64,000 nucleotides of DNA from Xiphydria camelus (Eukaryota > Arthropoda > Insecta > Hymenoptera > Xiphydriidae), in contig OY783197.1 in assembly GCA_963678675.1 (NCBI GenBank), positions 25,256,048 to 25,320,047 of the forward strand, read 5' to 3'. The notes below the pieces were generated by a model. The model ran no database searches, was not told where the DNA came from, and worked only from the letters and a program-made list of their open reading frames with translations. Below, one piece after another: positions 14,298 through 25,775 of this stretch; position 1 is the first letter of the stretch, and each line of letters starts with the position of its first letter. The position numbers and the translations under genes are program-made.

Positions 14298-16063
14298 CAC
14301 TGCAGCTCCCCCGCCGCCACCTTCAGGAAAAAATCATTTATTAATAACGGAATCGCGTTTGTCGCCCCTGGTGATAACATATGGTTTATAGAGACGATTT
14401 TTCTCTTAATACCGTCACATGTAACGGTGGAACGTATAGATGATGAGTCTTAGACTCTTGTTCAATACATATTTCTATAGTTTAAAAAATGCTTAGGCGT
14501 GTGTGTGCAGCAGATCTTGCTCAATATCAAATTCAGTTAGGCACTGAGACCTTGAAGGATATTTTTAAAGTTAATAGGGACTTAATAGGCAGTGACAAAT
14601 TTGCATCCTGGTTTTTTATTGATACAGGTTCAACGTCTCCTTCGTCATACAGATTTTGAAGACAGTGGTACGTTACAAATTGTAGAAGTTATACATTTCG
14701 ATATTTCTATTTATTTCGTGTACATAGGGAAAAGGTCTAGATTTTATCATCAGTTGTAAGGAGGGATAGGGATCATAGAATATATGTTTCACCAATTGCA
14801 AAATAGCATATATAAATCACAGATGCTTTTACATAAATTCTTAGCAGAACTTTTGAAGTTAAATGAAGCATAATAATGAATTTAACAGTAGGAATCCAAT
14901 GGAAGTATTTTGACAACAAAATATACAGTAAAGAAGACTTCAGCTGCCTACAATTCTAATAAAAGATGATATTCCTTTTCTACAAACATTTGTAAAGGAA
15001 CAGTCGCGAATGTTAAGCCGTACCAAGCGAAAATTATCTCTCCTACACCCATTACAACTAACGCAAATTCCTCACCAGGATTCCTACAAACGTTCCGCAA
15101 GAACCTCGCGTCTTTTCCACGCGCAACATCTATGCAGACACATTTTCCTCTAATTTTCACCAACCGCGATCTACACATTATTGCAAAATCAAATGGATCC
15201 GAACAATTAATCACGCCTATGACATTCGCAAGCTCGCTGCGATGACTACATAGGTCGTTCCTTGCCGCTGTCTTCGCACCAATTCAGATTAGAAGTGAAA
15301 TTCGTCTCACGATAAAAATCACGATAAGATAATACTACAGGGATACATGTACACGCATTAGTCACTGACATTCATTGCAGGAAAGGGTGCAAAAGAACGT
15401 TGAAACGACTTTGAGTCGATCTCTATCGCAGGACGCACGTGAAGAGATTCAACGATAGGGATTATGATGGCAGAAGCAGCGTGCAGAAACCGATTAAAGA
15501 TTTCCGGTAAACCTGAGTTTTAAAAAACTGGTACAATCGCGCGTGGAACTCTATTGAAAAAATATAACAGATTCTCACAGAAAACTTGTAAAGATCCCAT
15601 AGAATCCCTATGGGAATTTGACGTGCTTTTGACACAGCAAATTCAGATACCCATTAGTAAAAATCTGAGAGGGATGAATAGGAATGTATGTATTCTATGT
15701 ATATTGGTACAAAAAATAAAATTTTCTAAAGCTCTATTACTAATTACAAATGGAACAGCGACTACGGGTCTTTATTATCTTTATGGGGTACATATAAAAT
15801 TCGGCAAATCCCTATTTAGATTCCCATAGACAATCTATGGGAATCTATGCGATCTTTTCAACAGGGAATTCAGAAACAAACACCCGCATCGTCGCACCGC
15901 TTTGCCCTTGACCCGAGCACGAAACCCCGCAGCTTCAGCTCGATTATTTCCATCGCCCCGATTGCACGGACATCTAATCACGCACGTAACGTGAAAACGC
16001 GAGTATTTCGAAAGCAGCCTGAAAACGGGGGGCTCCCGCGACGAACATACGAGGCGGATTGGG

Positions 16064-16575
16064 TAGTGTCAGCGATGCTGACATCCGTACAAGGCGTCAG
16101 GGCGATCGATCTGTCACGCGTCAAGCCAACGCGTTCATTGATTGCTGCATTTTTTTTCGGAGCGATGACACACTGCGGCTTTAAACCGTCCAGAACGCGC
16201 CTCGGCGACGTAAACGGCGCACATTTTCGCGCGGTGTCGGAAGCACTAACCTCCTTACACGGCAATGCGATGATCGATCTGTCGCACATCGAGCAAGCGC
16301 GTTCGGTAATCACCGCACTGCATTGTTTCGAAGCGATAGCAGACGGAATCGGAACTCCGCTATGGAAATGACAGACACGCATACACACACAAGCGCTCTC
16401 GCGCGGTGTCAGAGACACTAACCTCCTTACATGGCGATAGGATGATCGATCTGTCGCGCACCAAGCAAACGCGTTCGGCAGCAATCGTGCGACATTTTTC
16501 TTCGATAACAGATACGCGCACGGAAGCTCGACGCGTAGCGGCCTAAATTCTCGGAGTTCGTCAACACGCGCGAGG
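16064..16575. repeat. Three imperfect tandem copies, about 170 bp each
   Basis: Copies start near 16067, 16233 and 16405. Each holds a core like ACTAACCTCCTTACA, then GATCGATCTGTCGC, then AAGC..ACGCGTTCG, then a pyrimidine-rich stretch. Spacing is about 167 and 172 bases. The block is GC- and CpG-rich and lies just upstream of the CCAAT/CRE cluster. It opens one frame on each strand, but neither resembles a known protein. Confidence 0.75.
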
Positions 16576-16754
16576 AAGCTGCCGCCGAGACGAGACAGTA
16601 GTAATCTGAGGCGACCACTCCGGCTCTTTATCCGTAATGACACGCGCACACGCGCCTCGGTGAACTACTAACGCACACAGAGTCGACGCGGCTCGGGGTT
16701 TGCGGGCAGTGTTTTCAAAGGAGCACGCACTCGCGCGGCGAAGGAGGATTGTCA

Positions 16755-16963
16755 GCCAATGACGTCATGTGCAGCAACTATGGCGGATTCCGAGGAGGCG
16801 CGCTCGATGAGTTCTGCACATGACCTCTCGCGGCTCGCTCTAAAGCGCGAATCGCATCGTCGCCCGATGCGTTTCGAGGTTCGAAAGGGAAAGGGCCGCG
16901 ATCGGCAGAGCGGTCGGGGTTCGATGGCTTTTGTTACGTAGTTTATGATTAGCCGCCATTTTA
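16755..16963. promoter_or_regulatory. Candidate CpG-rich promoter with CCAAT, CRE and YY1-like sites
   Basis: A CCAAT box (16756-16760) abuts a perfect cyclic-AMP response palindrome TGACGTCA (16760-16767). A CTATGGCGG core follows at about 16779 and GCCGCCATTTT (YY1/Pho type) at 16952. The patch is GC-rich against an AT-rich background and lies about 2.4 kb upstream of the first RUSC coding exon. This is the combination expected of a broad housekeeping promoter, but I see no mapped start site and it could serve either strand. Confidence 0.4.
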
Positions 16964-19900
16964 GTTGGTGTTACGAGACACTCGAAAGGATCTTTAGTAC
17001 GGTTCCGGTGGCTGCCTCGAAGGGATGATTCTAGGATGCGTGTCCTTTGCGCGGTAGGTACGTCTGCACACGCATTTGTCAGAATTTACCACGAATAAAG
17101 CGCTTCCCTCTCTCTCTCGCCTCATGACGGGAAAAACGTGGGTTTCGATCTGAATTAATGAACCTTCGTGGGAGTAGGTGGAAGCGCTAGATGCGGACTA
17201 GAGCCTAGCTCTATTACGAAATCGAGGAGTAAACACACGCGTGTCGCCTACGCGTAAATCGCGGAGATTTATCGACTGGAAATATTTACGGGGAACGATT
17301 TGATCACCCGCGATCAAATATTATCCGCGAACGTCGATTGTTTCGTTCTTTGATCGAAGATTCCCCCTCCCCCCGATGATATTCGGTACACTATCGCGTA
17401 TTCGATCATAATTTCCTTCCGAAATTACGCTCGTACCTGGACGTGCACAGCTGTTCGTCGCACCATCGCCCACCGAAACGCGGAGTCACATCGGGAACAC
17501 TACTTTTTCGCGCGAAAAATTAGCCGAAATCACTCGTCGCTGCCGTCCGTATGGTGGCGGACTCCGGGAGTGCATTGTCACACGGTTAGAAATCGGTCGT
17601 CGCTTACGCCTATGGCATGCCGAGCAGCAGTCGGCGCATGAGTGTCGTTGCACGCGGAATGCGCAATTTCGGTACGGCATCATAAATATTCCCTCACACC
17701 GCAACCCATCATTGCGCCGCGATGAATGCTCGGATATTTTATAAGAGGTTTTATTTTCTCTCCCGCTCCCGTTGTCTGCTATTCGCGGTATGTTAATATT
17801 TCTTCATTCCGCTTCGGGGAAACGGACGTATAAACGGACCGGGGTTCAATGAATTGTAGTGGTAAGTGAAGTCGTAATCACGGCTCTGGTAATGTCGCGA
17901 TACTCGCGCTGGCCTTTGCTCTGAGGATGTGTTTCAGGAAATGTGTTTTGCGATAATTTATTTGACTCTTTGATTAATTTTTTTCTTGGTATCACATTGA
18001 AAAGAATTCTGTGAAGCGACTTTTCGCATGTGCCTGAAGTTTCGAACATTCATTTGAATGAAAAATTTCGATTTTAAAAGATGAGCCACTGTTGAGTTTA
18101 TTGATTGCTTTATGTCCAATAGCCGCCCAGTTCGCAAAAATTTCTTTGTAGATCTAGTAATCCATAAACTCAACATTGGCCATGGTCTCTTAAAGTCGAC
18201 ATTTTTCGTTTAAATGAACGTCCAGAAATTGAGGTACATCTTTTCGCGTTGATTGAAGGGCAGTAATGTCGGTGATTTGTGGGGTTTATCCCCTGTTGAA
18301 AAGAACTCATAATATTCTCACATAAAGAGGACCAAACACCGCATATAATCTCACATGTTCTCACATAAAATATTTTGGAATTTATAAGGCGATATTTGTC
18401 CAGTTTATGAGAAGTTTATATGTTCTTAACAGGGTCGTCAAATCAGTATTTATCAACGAGGAGATTTTATAAACGCATCGACGAGCGTAATGCATATCGC
18501 GATTAAATGTCATTTCCTTATCGATAAAAGGCAGTTAACGATCTCTTAGATATCGAAGGACAGTTCTTATTTAGATTCACGATATTAGAAAAATTCTCCA
18601 AATATTTAAGATTCATCATTTCTTGACGCCAAGATTCTTCCAAATTCCTATAGTTTTATCGTGAGATATTTTAGAATTTTCAGTAGTGCGCTAAGGACGT
18701 TCGAACGTTTTTTCACATCTGAAAAAGAAAACGAGCCAGGTGCAGCTGTAATTTCATAAAATCGAAGACAATTAGTCTCGGGATGCTGGCCGAAGGAATG
18801 CAAGTAAAAATATCTCGTACTTACATCGGCTTCGGTGTAGCGCGCATGGAAACGGGGAAGATAAACAGTTAAGGGGATACGGCGATGAGAGCGTTACGGA
18901 GGGAGGAGAAGAGGAACGAACTGGTCGAGTACAAAATTAGAGGTTTAGACGCCGAAGTTATGCTTCTCAAGATGTGCTGTACGCGTGTACCTATGGGGCG
19001 ATACGCTTCATACACGGCGGTAAATGGATTTCGTGGTTGCCTTCCATAGGCGCGGCATTGCCCGCTTCAGCGGCGCCCAGTGAAAGGCAACCGCGAAACC
19101 CGATTTACTTCCAAGTACAAAGCGTGTCACCTTGCAGGTGCGTAGACGCAGAGGCGTTTATCGATAGACGGGGAAGCACCGAGTGGTCTATTATCGGTAA
19201 CAAGCGAGTGGATTTCAGTGTACTGCTAATTTTATCAACAGAGTTGGTATCTAGATTTATAACGCGTCTAAAAGCAAAACGGCACGGTGTAAATAGTTCG
19301 CGTGATAAGAATTCCATCTTTTTAAATTTATTCGCTATTCTTCCTTGATCCTAGTTTGACTCTGAAAGCTAGTCGATGAAACCGGTTCATAGAACAATTG
19401 GATCTTCTACAGTCGTATTCGTAATAAGATTGAAAAAAATCCTTGATCGACAAGAAATGTCTGCTGAAGCATTCGACTGCCAGAAGGTCAGCGTGAGTAG
19501 GCGAGTGAATTTCAATGTGGAGCACAAGACATGTGCCGCGCTCATCTAGGGTGACGATGAGTCACATCTACACGCAGACATACTGCTGGCTTTTGTAGCG
19601 TGCCAATTTATTTGCATCTCCGTCCACCGGTGCGTGATGGCTAATTCAAATCCCGATATTACACAATATGCTTACTCCTCGTTTTCAGAATGCTTATCCA
19701 CGTACATACCTGCGACTATTTTTAGTTACCGATATTTGCCGATAGTTCCGCTCGAACGAAATTCTACGCAGGAAGGTGTTTTGCCGTGCTTTTTAAGAAT
19801 AACGCGCTTATCGTTGACTCCAATTTCACGGGAGGTTTGTATTTCGATGCGCAGTTCCACGAATGCGAACCTTACGCACAGCTGGAGTTCACTATAGACG

Positions 19901-20504
19901 TTTCTTTATCATCGCGGCTGTTCTTTCTGCGAATGATTTTGAGTACTACATTGTGCTCCTCTAATGGTCGAAGAATATTTTGCTAGAAGTTATTTCATTC
20001 TAATCCGAGCGTTCGTAATTCCGATTATGTCGATTGATAAGTTTGATCATATTATCGAGGTCTCGAGAGTGATCAGAGCGATCCAGCGGGCTGTATACAA
20101 ATTAAGAGTTACAGATCACTTGATCGTTCAATAGCGAAAATTATATCTTGCCGAAGTTCTTCTACAAGTGATATCGATCTTCGATATAATTCCCGATCTC
20201 CTATCAGGAGGAAAGTATCAACCTATCACTTCGTCTAGAAATACTTATGTAGTTGGTTAGTCCGAATTTTTGAAACATATTTCCTAATTAATTTGTCACA
20301 TGGTATATTGTTAAACAAATATTCGACTCGACAAAATGCTGCAGTCATCGACTGTCACATAAATGTTTGATAGAATGAAGTGATAACTGATGGAGTTAGA
20401 AGATAAACGAACTGGAAACAGCCAATCGGAAGAAATGTTTAATTCAATGAAATATAATCAGTTTAGAGGTAATCCGCATTTTGACATATGTCAAAAATCT
20501 AAAT

Positions 20505-20940
20505 CTCAGGAATCGATCACTTGGCCACCCTATCTCGTGTATTTTTTCGCGCTGATTACGAAAATAACGGTTATTAGGTCGATATCTTAAAGGAAACGTG
20601 AGATATCAGTCATTTTATGCACGAGACATTTTTTCTCCCTCAGAAAATCATCGATATCTCTGTATTCCTTTGAGAATTTCCCAATAAGCCTATGATTTTT
20701 GGAATCAGCGTGAAACAATACATAAGGTAGGATGGTCGAGCGATAGGTTCCAGCGGTGTCGATTTTTTTTTTCAATTTTTCACGAAAATCGAAATCTCTC
20801 GATTACGTTGTTCAACCGAATCCTATCTTACGTATTTTTTCATGTTAATTACGAAAATCATAGTTATCATGTCGATATCTCAAAGAAAATTTAAGATATC
20901 AGCAATTTTATAGACGAGACAAAATTTTTTGTTTTTATAC
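20505..20940. mobile_element. Palindromic MITE, same family as the 33.9-35.1 kb array
   Basis: A near-palindrome: a left half with CCACCCTATC, GTATTTTTTCGCGCTGATTA and CGATATCTTAAAGG is mirrored by CCTTTGAGA, GGAATCAGCGTGAAA and AAGGTAGGATGGT, followed by a second partial unit. The same arms occur several times between 33.9 and 35.1 kb, inside a transposon-like element. There is no coding capacity. Confidence 0.75.
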
Positions 20941-21098
20941 AAACACACACATGACATGTACGTGCGAGCGCGAATTTCGATTAGATGGAAATTTAAACGC
21001 GTCGATTGACAGACAACGCTATAACGACTAACGATCACAACCGATAACGAGCCCGACGCGCGTTCGATTGATATTTCGCTCGACGGGGGCGGTCTTAC

Positions 21099-21285
21099 GT
21101 TTTTTCAAGATGTACATGCACTTGTCGCTCGACTTCCGGTTGCCGCGACGGTGGCGTTCCTGCCGCTTCCGTTTCTCGCAGTACTGCGGCGGCGGTCGAG
21201 ATGGAGCCGGCAGGGAGGGGCTTACACGCCCCACGGAGAACTCTGCGATCTTCATGATGACGCACAGCAAAAGCACTAGCATCAT
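21099..21285 (-). CDS. Candidate first exon of a secreted Arg/Lys-rich protein (partial)
   Basis: From ATG at 21285 the frame reads a good signal peptide (MMLVLLLCVIMKIAEFSVG), a proline-rich stretch (SLPAPSRPPPQYC) and a basic segment (CEKRKRQERHRRGNRK, then CMYILKK). It ends at a plausible donor (AAAAAAC then GTAAGA, exon end 21099), 187 nt, phase 1. The upstream 300 bases are GC/CpG-rich and contain no obvious acceptor, as expected of a 5' UTR. I could not identify downstream exons between 15 and 21 kb and do not recognise the protein, so it may be a chance frame. Confidence 0.3.
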
Positions 21286-21505
21286 TTGTCAATGTTCCGC
21301 AATGTTTTTTTCAGAGCATAGTAACTCCTCAGTTCGCCTCCTTCCGTGAATCTCGAGAGGAGCGTCGCGCGCGACAGTTCTTCGGGGTGTACCGACGCGC
21401 GATCGGTATCGCCACTCGTTCACTGTCACTCCTCACCTCAGTTTCCGCTTACGCTGCCCATTTCGCGAGGAATCGCCACTGCGAAAGACTCGCGCTCGAC
21501 TGTTC

Positions 21506-21534
21506 CCACACACACACACACGCGCGCGCGCGCG
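21506..21534. repeat. CA/CG dinucleotide microsatellite
   Basis: A short CA run passing directly into a CG run. A purely CG microsatellite is unusual in most animals but is tolerated in genomes with little CpG methylation. Confidence 0.85.
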
Positions 21535-22015
21535 AGTTCAGCTTAACGCACTCATCGTGAAACCTTCGCGATAAACCGTCCGAGAGTAACTGCACTTATA
21601 TTAGTCATATCAGAGACATCCTCGGTTATCGCTTTCTCCCGTTATGGGGTCCCGGTTACGAAGCGCGCTAGGCTGTAAATCCTTATCGATTACCGTTCCT
21701 TCTTCGGTTTCCTGCAATATATCTATCTTTTCCTTGGATTTCGAAGGTTCTTTCCAATAAAAGAAGACGATATCGCATCGCCTCTATAAACTGTGATAAA
21801 GTAGACGAAGAATCGCGTCACCGGGGCTCACGCTACGAATTCATTGATATATTTTGACGATCGCGCGGATGTTTGAATGGATTTTGAAGAAATATTTACG
21901 TTGCCCTGGGTCTGAGCCAAGTTAAGAAGGGAAATAGATTACGCGATGTTAGTCCACCTAAACTTTAATCCTTTTGGGAATTGACGCATTTGTGAGACGG
22001 TCTGTATAGTTGATA

Positions 22016-22246
22016 TACGAAACGAACCTAATGGAGAAATTTAGATGAGATGAATAAGAATTTATTCACATCGAACAAAAGTCTATTTGAATTTAATAAA
22101 TGTTTTATTAGGTTCGAACTCGATGTGAAGAAGATATTCAAAACATTAATTTAAATAGACTTTTGTTCCATGTGAATAAAGTCCTATTTATCTGAAATAA
22201 ATTTTTCTATCACAGGTTCGTATTCAACTAGACCTTTTCCCTGAGT
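22016..22246. mobile_element. MITE family shared with 35987-36235, copy 1
   Basis: An inverted-repeat element: AATTTATTCACATCGAACAA and AGTCTATTTGAAT on the left are mirrored by ATTTAAATAGACTTTTGTTC and TTCGTATTCAACTAGACC on the right. The right end matches both ends of the copy in an intron of the first ACE-like gene. The left terminus is less well preserved. Non-coding. Confidence 0.75.
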
Positions 22247-22255
22247 GTATATAGT

Positions 22256-22470
22256 CATACGAGGCTAAACTTATTTGCCAGGAAAGAAACTTCAATCACT
22301 ATTATCTCATTATTTATAAACTTTTGACCTACATCGATATGAGACTTTATTGTACATAAAAATGTAATGTTCAAAAAAGTATTATACAAATATTGGCCAA
22401 AAGCTCATAGACAGTGAGATAATAGCGATTGAAGTTTTTTTCCTGGCGAGTAAGTTTAGCCTCATATGGT
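22256..22470. mobile_element. Hairpin MITE
   Basis: Terminal inverted repeats of about 55 bases: CATACGAGGCTAAACTTA...CCAGGAAAGAAACTTCAATC on the left, mirrored by GATTGAAGTTTTTTTCCTGG...TAAGTTTAGCCTCATATG on the right. It directly abuts the preceding MITE. Non-coding. Confidence 0.8.
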
Positions 22471-23378
22471 ATAACTCGAAGAAGAGATTAATATAACGAT
22501 TTTTTTTCTAATGAATAGGCGTCGAACTAATAATTTTATCGCGTGATGAAATAATTTCGTCTTACTCCGTTAAGCATCACAGGATGTAGGCAATTCAAAA
22601 ATTCTATTATATAATTTAGGCGTAATTAAAAATAATTGAATCAATTATGTTAGCTCCGAATTCGTTTAATCACCAATTTAGCATCTTTGCGAGTCGACGC
22701 AACTAAATTGGGCTTTATACTAGGAGCGTTATCAATTGAAGCTCCTCGCGCTTATCTTTACGCGCGCGAAATTAGTGGGGGCGGGTGGAAGGGCACTCTC
22801 AAGGAGTACTGGAATGTCCAGTAACCCGATAGCCGGAGTCTGGGCTAACGTGTAACGAGAAGTTGAAAATAGCGTGGAGTTAATATACTTTTCGTTGTCC
22901 ACCGCGTCTAAAATAATCGGAACGAGAACTGCATACGTATTATCGCTCTTCTTCCTTCGTTAACGCGAAGCGGAAGGCGTTAAGAAGTGCCTCCGCAATC
23001 CAAAATGGGTCCCGCCAACGATTACACTTCTTTCAAGTACCTACAAACATTCATTTTCGGGCCCCCGATCGAACATCGCTCCGGCACCTGCACCGCAATA
23101 ATAGAGATTGCGTCAGTCGACGCGCGCGTTCGAGCGTTTAAATTGCAACAAGTGGCGAGTCAATTGTGCCGGGTCGATCGGACGCGACGACGAGCTACGC
23201 GAAGCGCGAGTGACTTCTATAATTAAACAAAAAAAAAAAAAAGAACCAACGGAGTATTTTTCACGAGGGTTCTCCAACAGGCCACTTCCCCTTTGCCACG
23301 CATGAACTTTGAAAACACGGGGGCGGTGTGTTGATCAAGAGGGCCGAAAAAAAAACGAAACAATACCGAGAAAAAAAT

Positions 23379-23575
23379 GTAGTAGATTCGACTAAATTAG
23401 TGGTGATGGGCGGCGGAGTGCAGATTTAATTAATTGAACTAATAATTTGGTGGAATCTCGACTGTGTCTTGTTTCCGTCAAATTGTTGTCAATCGTTATA
23501 ACCGAATTATTTAATTCAATTAACTAAATCAGCGTTCCCCGCCCATCCAATTAAATCTACTAATTTTTGTCTCAC
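23379..23575. mobile_element. Hairpin MITE
   Basis: Left arm TAGATTCGACTAAATTAGTG...GATGGGCGG...GATTTAATTAATTGAA is mirrored on the right by TTCAATTAACTAAATC...CCGCCCATC...AATTAAATCTACTAATTTT. Arms run for about 75 bases with mismatches. Non-coding. Confidence 0.7.
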
Positions 23576-24667
23576 GCGAACGAACCAAACTATTGCTCAC
23601 ACCTACAATATCACATATCCCCGCTAGAAGCAACAACAAGGAAGACAATTCCCCCCTTCAACGCGGTCCCCCAACTGCACATATGTACGTATGAGGTCCA
23701 AAAACTTCGTCGCACTCTATGCCGCAGCAGCAAACGCGCTGCAGTTTTGTCCCATTGCCAAGTGCAACCGACTGCACCGCTTTGACGTTATCACGATGCC
23801 CACTTTCCACAACACAATTATCCTTATCGCTATGGAAACTCCACTCCGAACCACCCCCGATTCACGTCCGATAGCGATCACCTATTCACTCCCCCTTTCG
23901 CTGTCGAATGTTATCATCACGCGAGGGCGACGGAACGCGAGAAAAGATGGCCGATCGCCGTTCAACGTCGAACACTTCCGCCCGCACGCACGTATACCGC
24001 GTCGCCGATCCCTGTAAGCTCTCCCGCTTATTACGGGCGAACCCTCGGGTCCGCGATCACTCGCTGCCCGCGTCCGATAGGCGATCGAATAACGGATACA
24101 TCGAGATGCACCGCTTTCCCTCTCGCTTGAATCGCGTACACACGGTGAATACCCGCGATAAGAGAGGCGGGGATCCGAGAGAGGGGGAAAAAGGGGTACG
24201 CGCTTCTCGCACTCGTTAAAACGTGTGTTTATACGTGCGGGAGAACTCATGGACCGCTCTGATGTGAGTCAGACGGAGCTCGCCACTGCGCGAGCCCCGC
24301 GCGGGAGAGCGAACGCCTTTGCACACGACACGACACGACGCGGGTTTAATCTCTATTAATAATACTCTCCTCGCGCGCGCGGGGCCAGAATAGAGCGCGG
24401 CTCTGTACTAACGGAGAGCGCGAGTCGAATAGTCCCACACCCGGTGTCGAATACGGCACCTCGGGGCGGACTTATGCACTCCGCTGCACGAAGTGCAGTC
24501 CGCGCTGCTTTAAGTGTTTGGGGAGAGGGGCGCACGGCGGATGAGAATAAAATCGGTCTTTGTTTTTTGACGATGATTAATAGTTTACTGAGAAATGTAA
24601 TTGGGCTAAATTAGGAAACCTATTCGGTTGTTTTGACCGAAATACTGGTCGGTCGAACCAAATAATC

Positions 24668-25075
24668 GGGGGAAAAGTGGTCATATATAATCATGCGTGA
24701 TCACATATAATTGGATATAATGAGATTCGAAATTTGTCTCTGTCTAATCATGTAGGTATGAAAATTCAGGTACGATCATGTGCGAGCAGATATTATGATT
24801 ATACATATTTAGATCTGGGTAAAGTTGAAAATTTTCGATCTGATTTTGTCAAATCCTATCTGGCTAAGTATGATTAATAATTAGATGACTTATAAGAATT
24901 AGATGACTTAGATGAATTAGAGATTAATATGGTTAATAATTATGATCATACATAATTATTATGTATGATCATACATAGTTTTTCATATACTATAATCGGA
25001 TAGAGACAAGTATCGGATCTGATTATAATAAATTACATATGATCATATATAACTATATTTAAATATTTTTCCCCG
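24668..25075. mobile_element. AT-rich hairpin MITE
   Basis: The left end GGGGAAAAGTGGTCATATAT and the internal AATTTGTCTCTGTCTAATCA are mirrored by GATAGAGACAAGTATC and ATATATAACTATATTT...TTTTTCCCC at the right end. The interior is rich in TGATCATA-type palindromes. Non-coding. Confidence 0.65.
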
Positions 25076-25730
25076 TGTATTTAGTTATTCCAATCAAATG
25101 TTTAATTGTGCCAACCAAACGTTTAATTATTCTAACCAAACAGTGGTAAACCAAACCAAAAAAAGTGGAGGATCCATATTTTATGAAACGATTTCATCAT
25201 CTCCAGAGGATTTTGGTTTGATTGACTAAGTTAATTTTCTCAATGTTCGATGGCGATTATTTCGACGGGATTTTGAAACGATATTGAAACGCGATCGACG
25301 AAGATAAATTAATCGCGGTCGATATTTCTTTTTTTTGATTGCCGTTGTTTCCAAAGACACTTTTTGCTGTACGATGGGGTATTACGGTGTAGGGTGTAGA
25401 AATGATGTCGGGCTCTTTGGCAACAGTTGCAATGTAAGAGATGAATGGGTATTGCGAAGTGAGTCGCTGGAAGATATTGCATTGAACCGGTTGCGTTCGG
25501 AAGGCGGAGGGGAGTTAGAAATGTCGCGTGAACGTTAGCATATCTCTATGTATCAATAGTTGCATGATTGAAAGGGCAAGTAAATAAATACATTTTTGAT
25601 CCGCTATTTTTTTTTTGTTTTGTAGAGCTGTTGTAAAGTTATTGTCCCTTCGATCATGTAATCATTAATACATAGACGTATGCTAGGGTTCACTTCGAAC
25701 ATGTAATTGTAGATATGCATAATCGCTTAC

Positions 25731-25773
25731 CGATCTTCTCTCCATTGCCACGGAGCACATCGGTCGCTAGAGC
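25731..25773 (-). other. Candidate 43-nt exon, gene unknown
   Basis: A well-formed acceptor (CTATGCTTTCTTGCAG) and donor (GATCG then GTAAGCG) bound 43 nt on the minus strand. Read in one frame it gives ALATDVLRGNGEKI; a late ATG gives MERRS ending in phase 0. It could be a 5' exon of a minus-strand gene (RUSC or the 21.1-kb candidate) or a chance pair of splice motifs. Confidence 0.25.
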
Positions 25774-25775
25774 CT

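Larger units (their letters stand above)
14298..21098. other. RUSC upstream region, no coding gene recognised
   Basis: No open frame here shows a recognisable domain. Frames of 174 aa (plus, 15847-16371) and 223 aa (minus, 15978-16649) fall in a GC-rich tandem repeat and look like by-products of it. A strong minus-strand splice donor (GAT then GTAAGTAC, exon end 18825) may belong to an untranslated first exon of RUSC. The promoter candidate, the tandem repeat and the palindromic repeat at 20.5 kb are listed separately; the rest is AT-rich sequence in which I see nothing. Confidence 0.4.

Noticed and set aside
14948..15214. 88-aa minus frame with a hydrophobic C-terminal part
   Set aside because: No supporting splice sites, signal peptide or family resemblance; it lies in otherwise non-coding RUSC upstream DNA.
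15847..16649. Overlapping 174-aa (plus) and 223-aa (minus) open frames
   Set aside because: Both follow the GC-rich tandem repeat; the composition is Arg/Ser/Ala-biased with no domain, and opposite-strand frames of this sort are expected in CpG-rich DNA.
2318..19278. A 16-mer GCGTCTAAAAGCAAAA found at 2318, reversed near 2527, and at about 19264
   Set aside because: Flanking sequences do not align, so there is no evidence of a repeat family beyond the short match.
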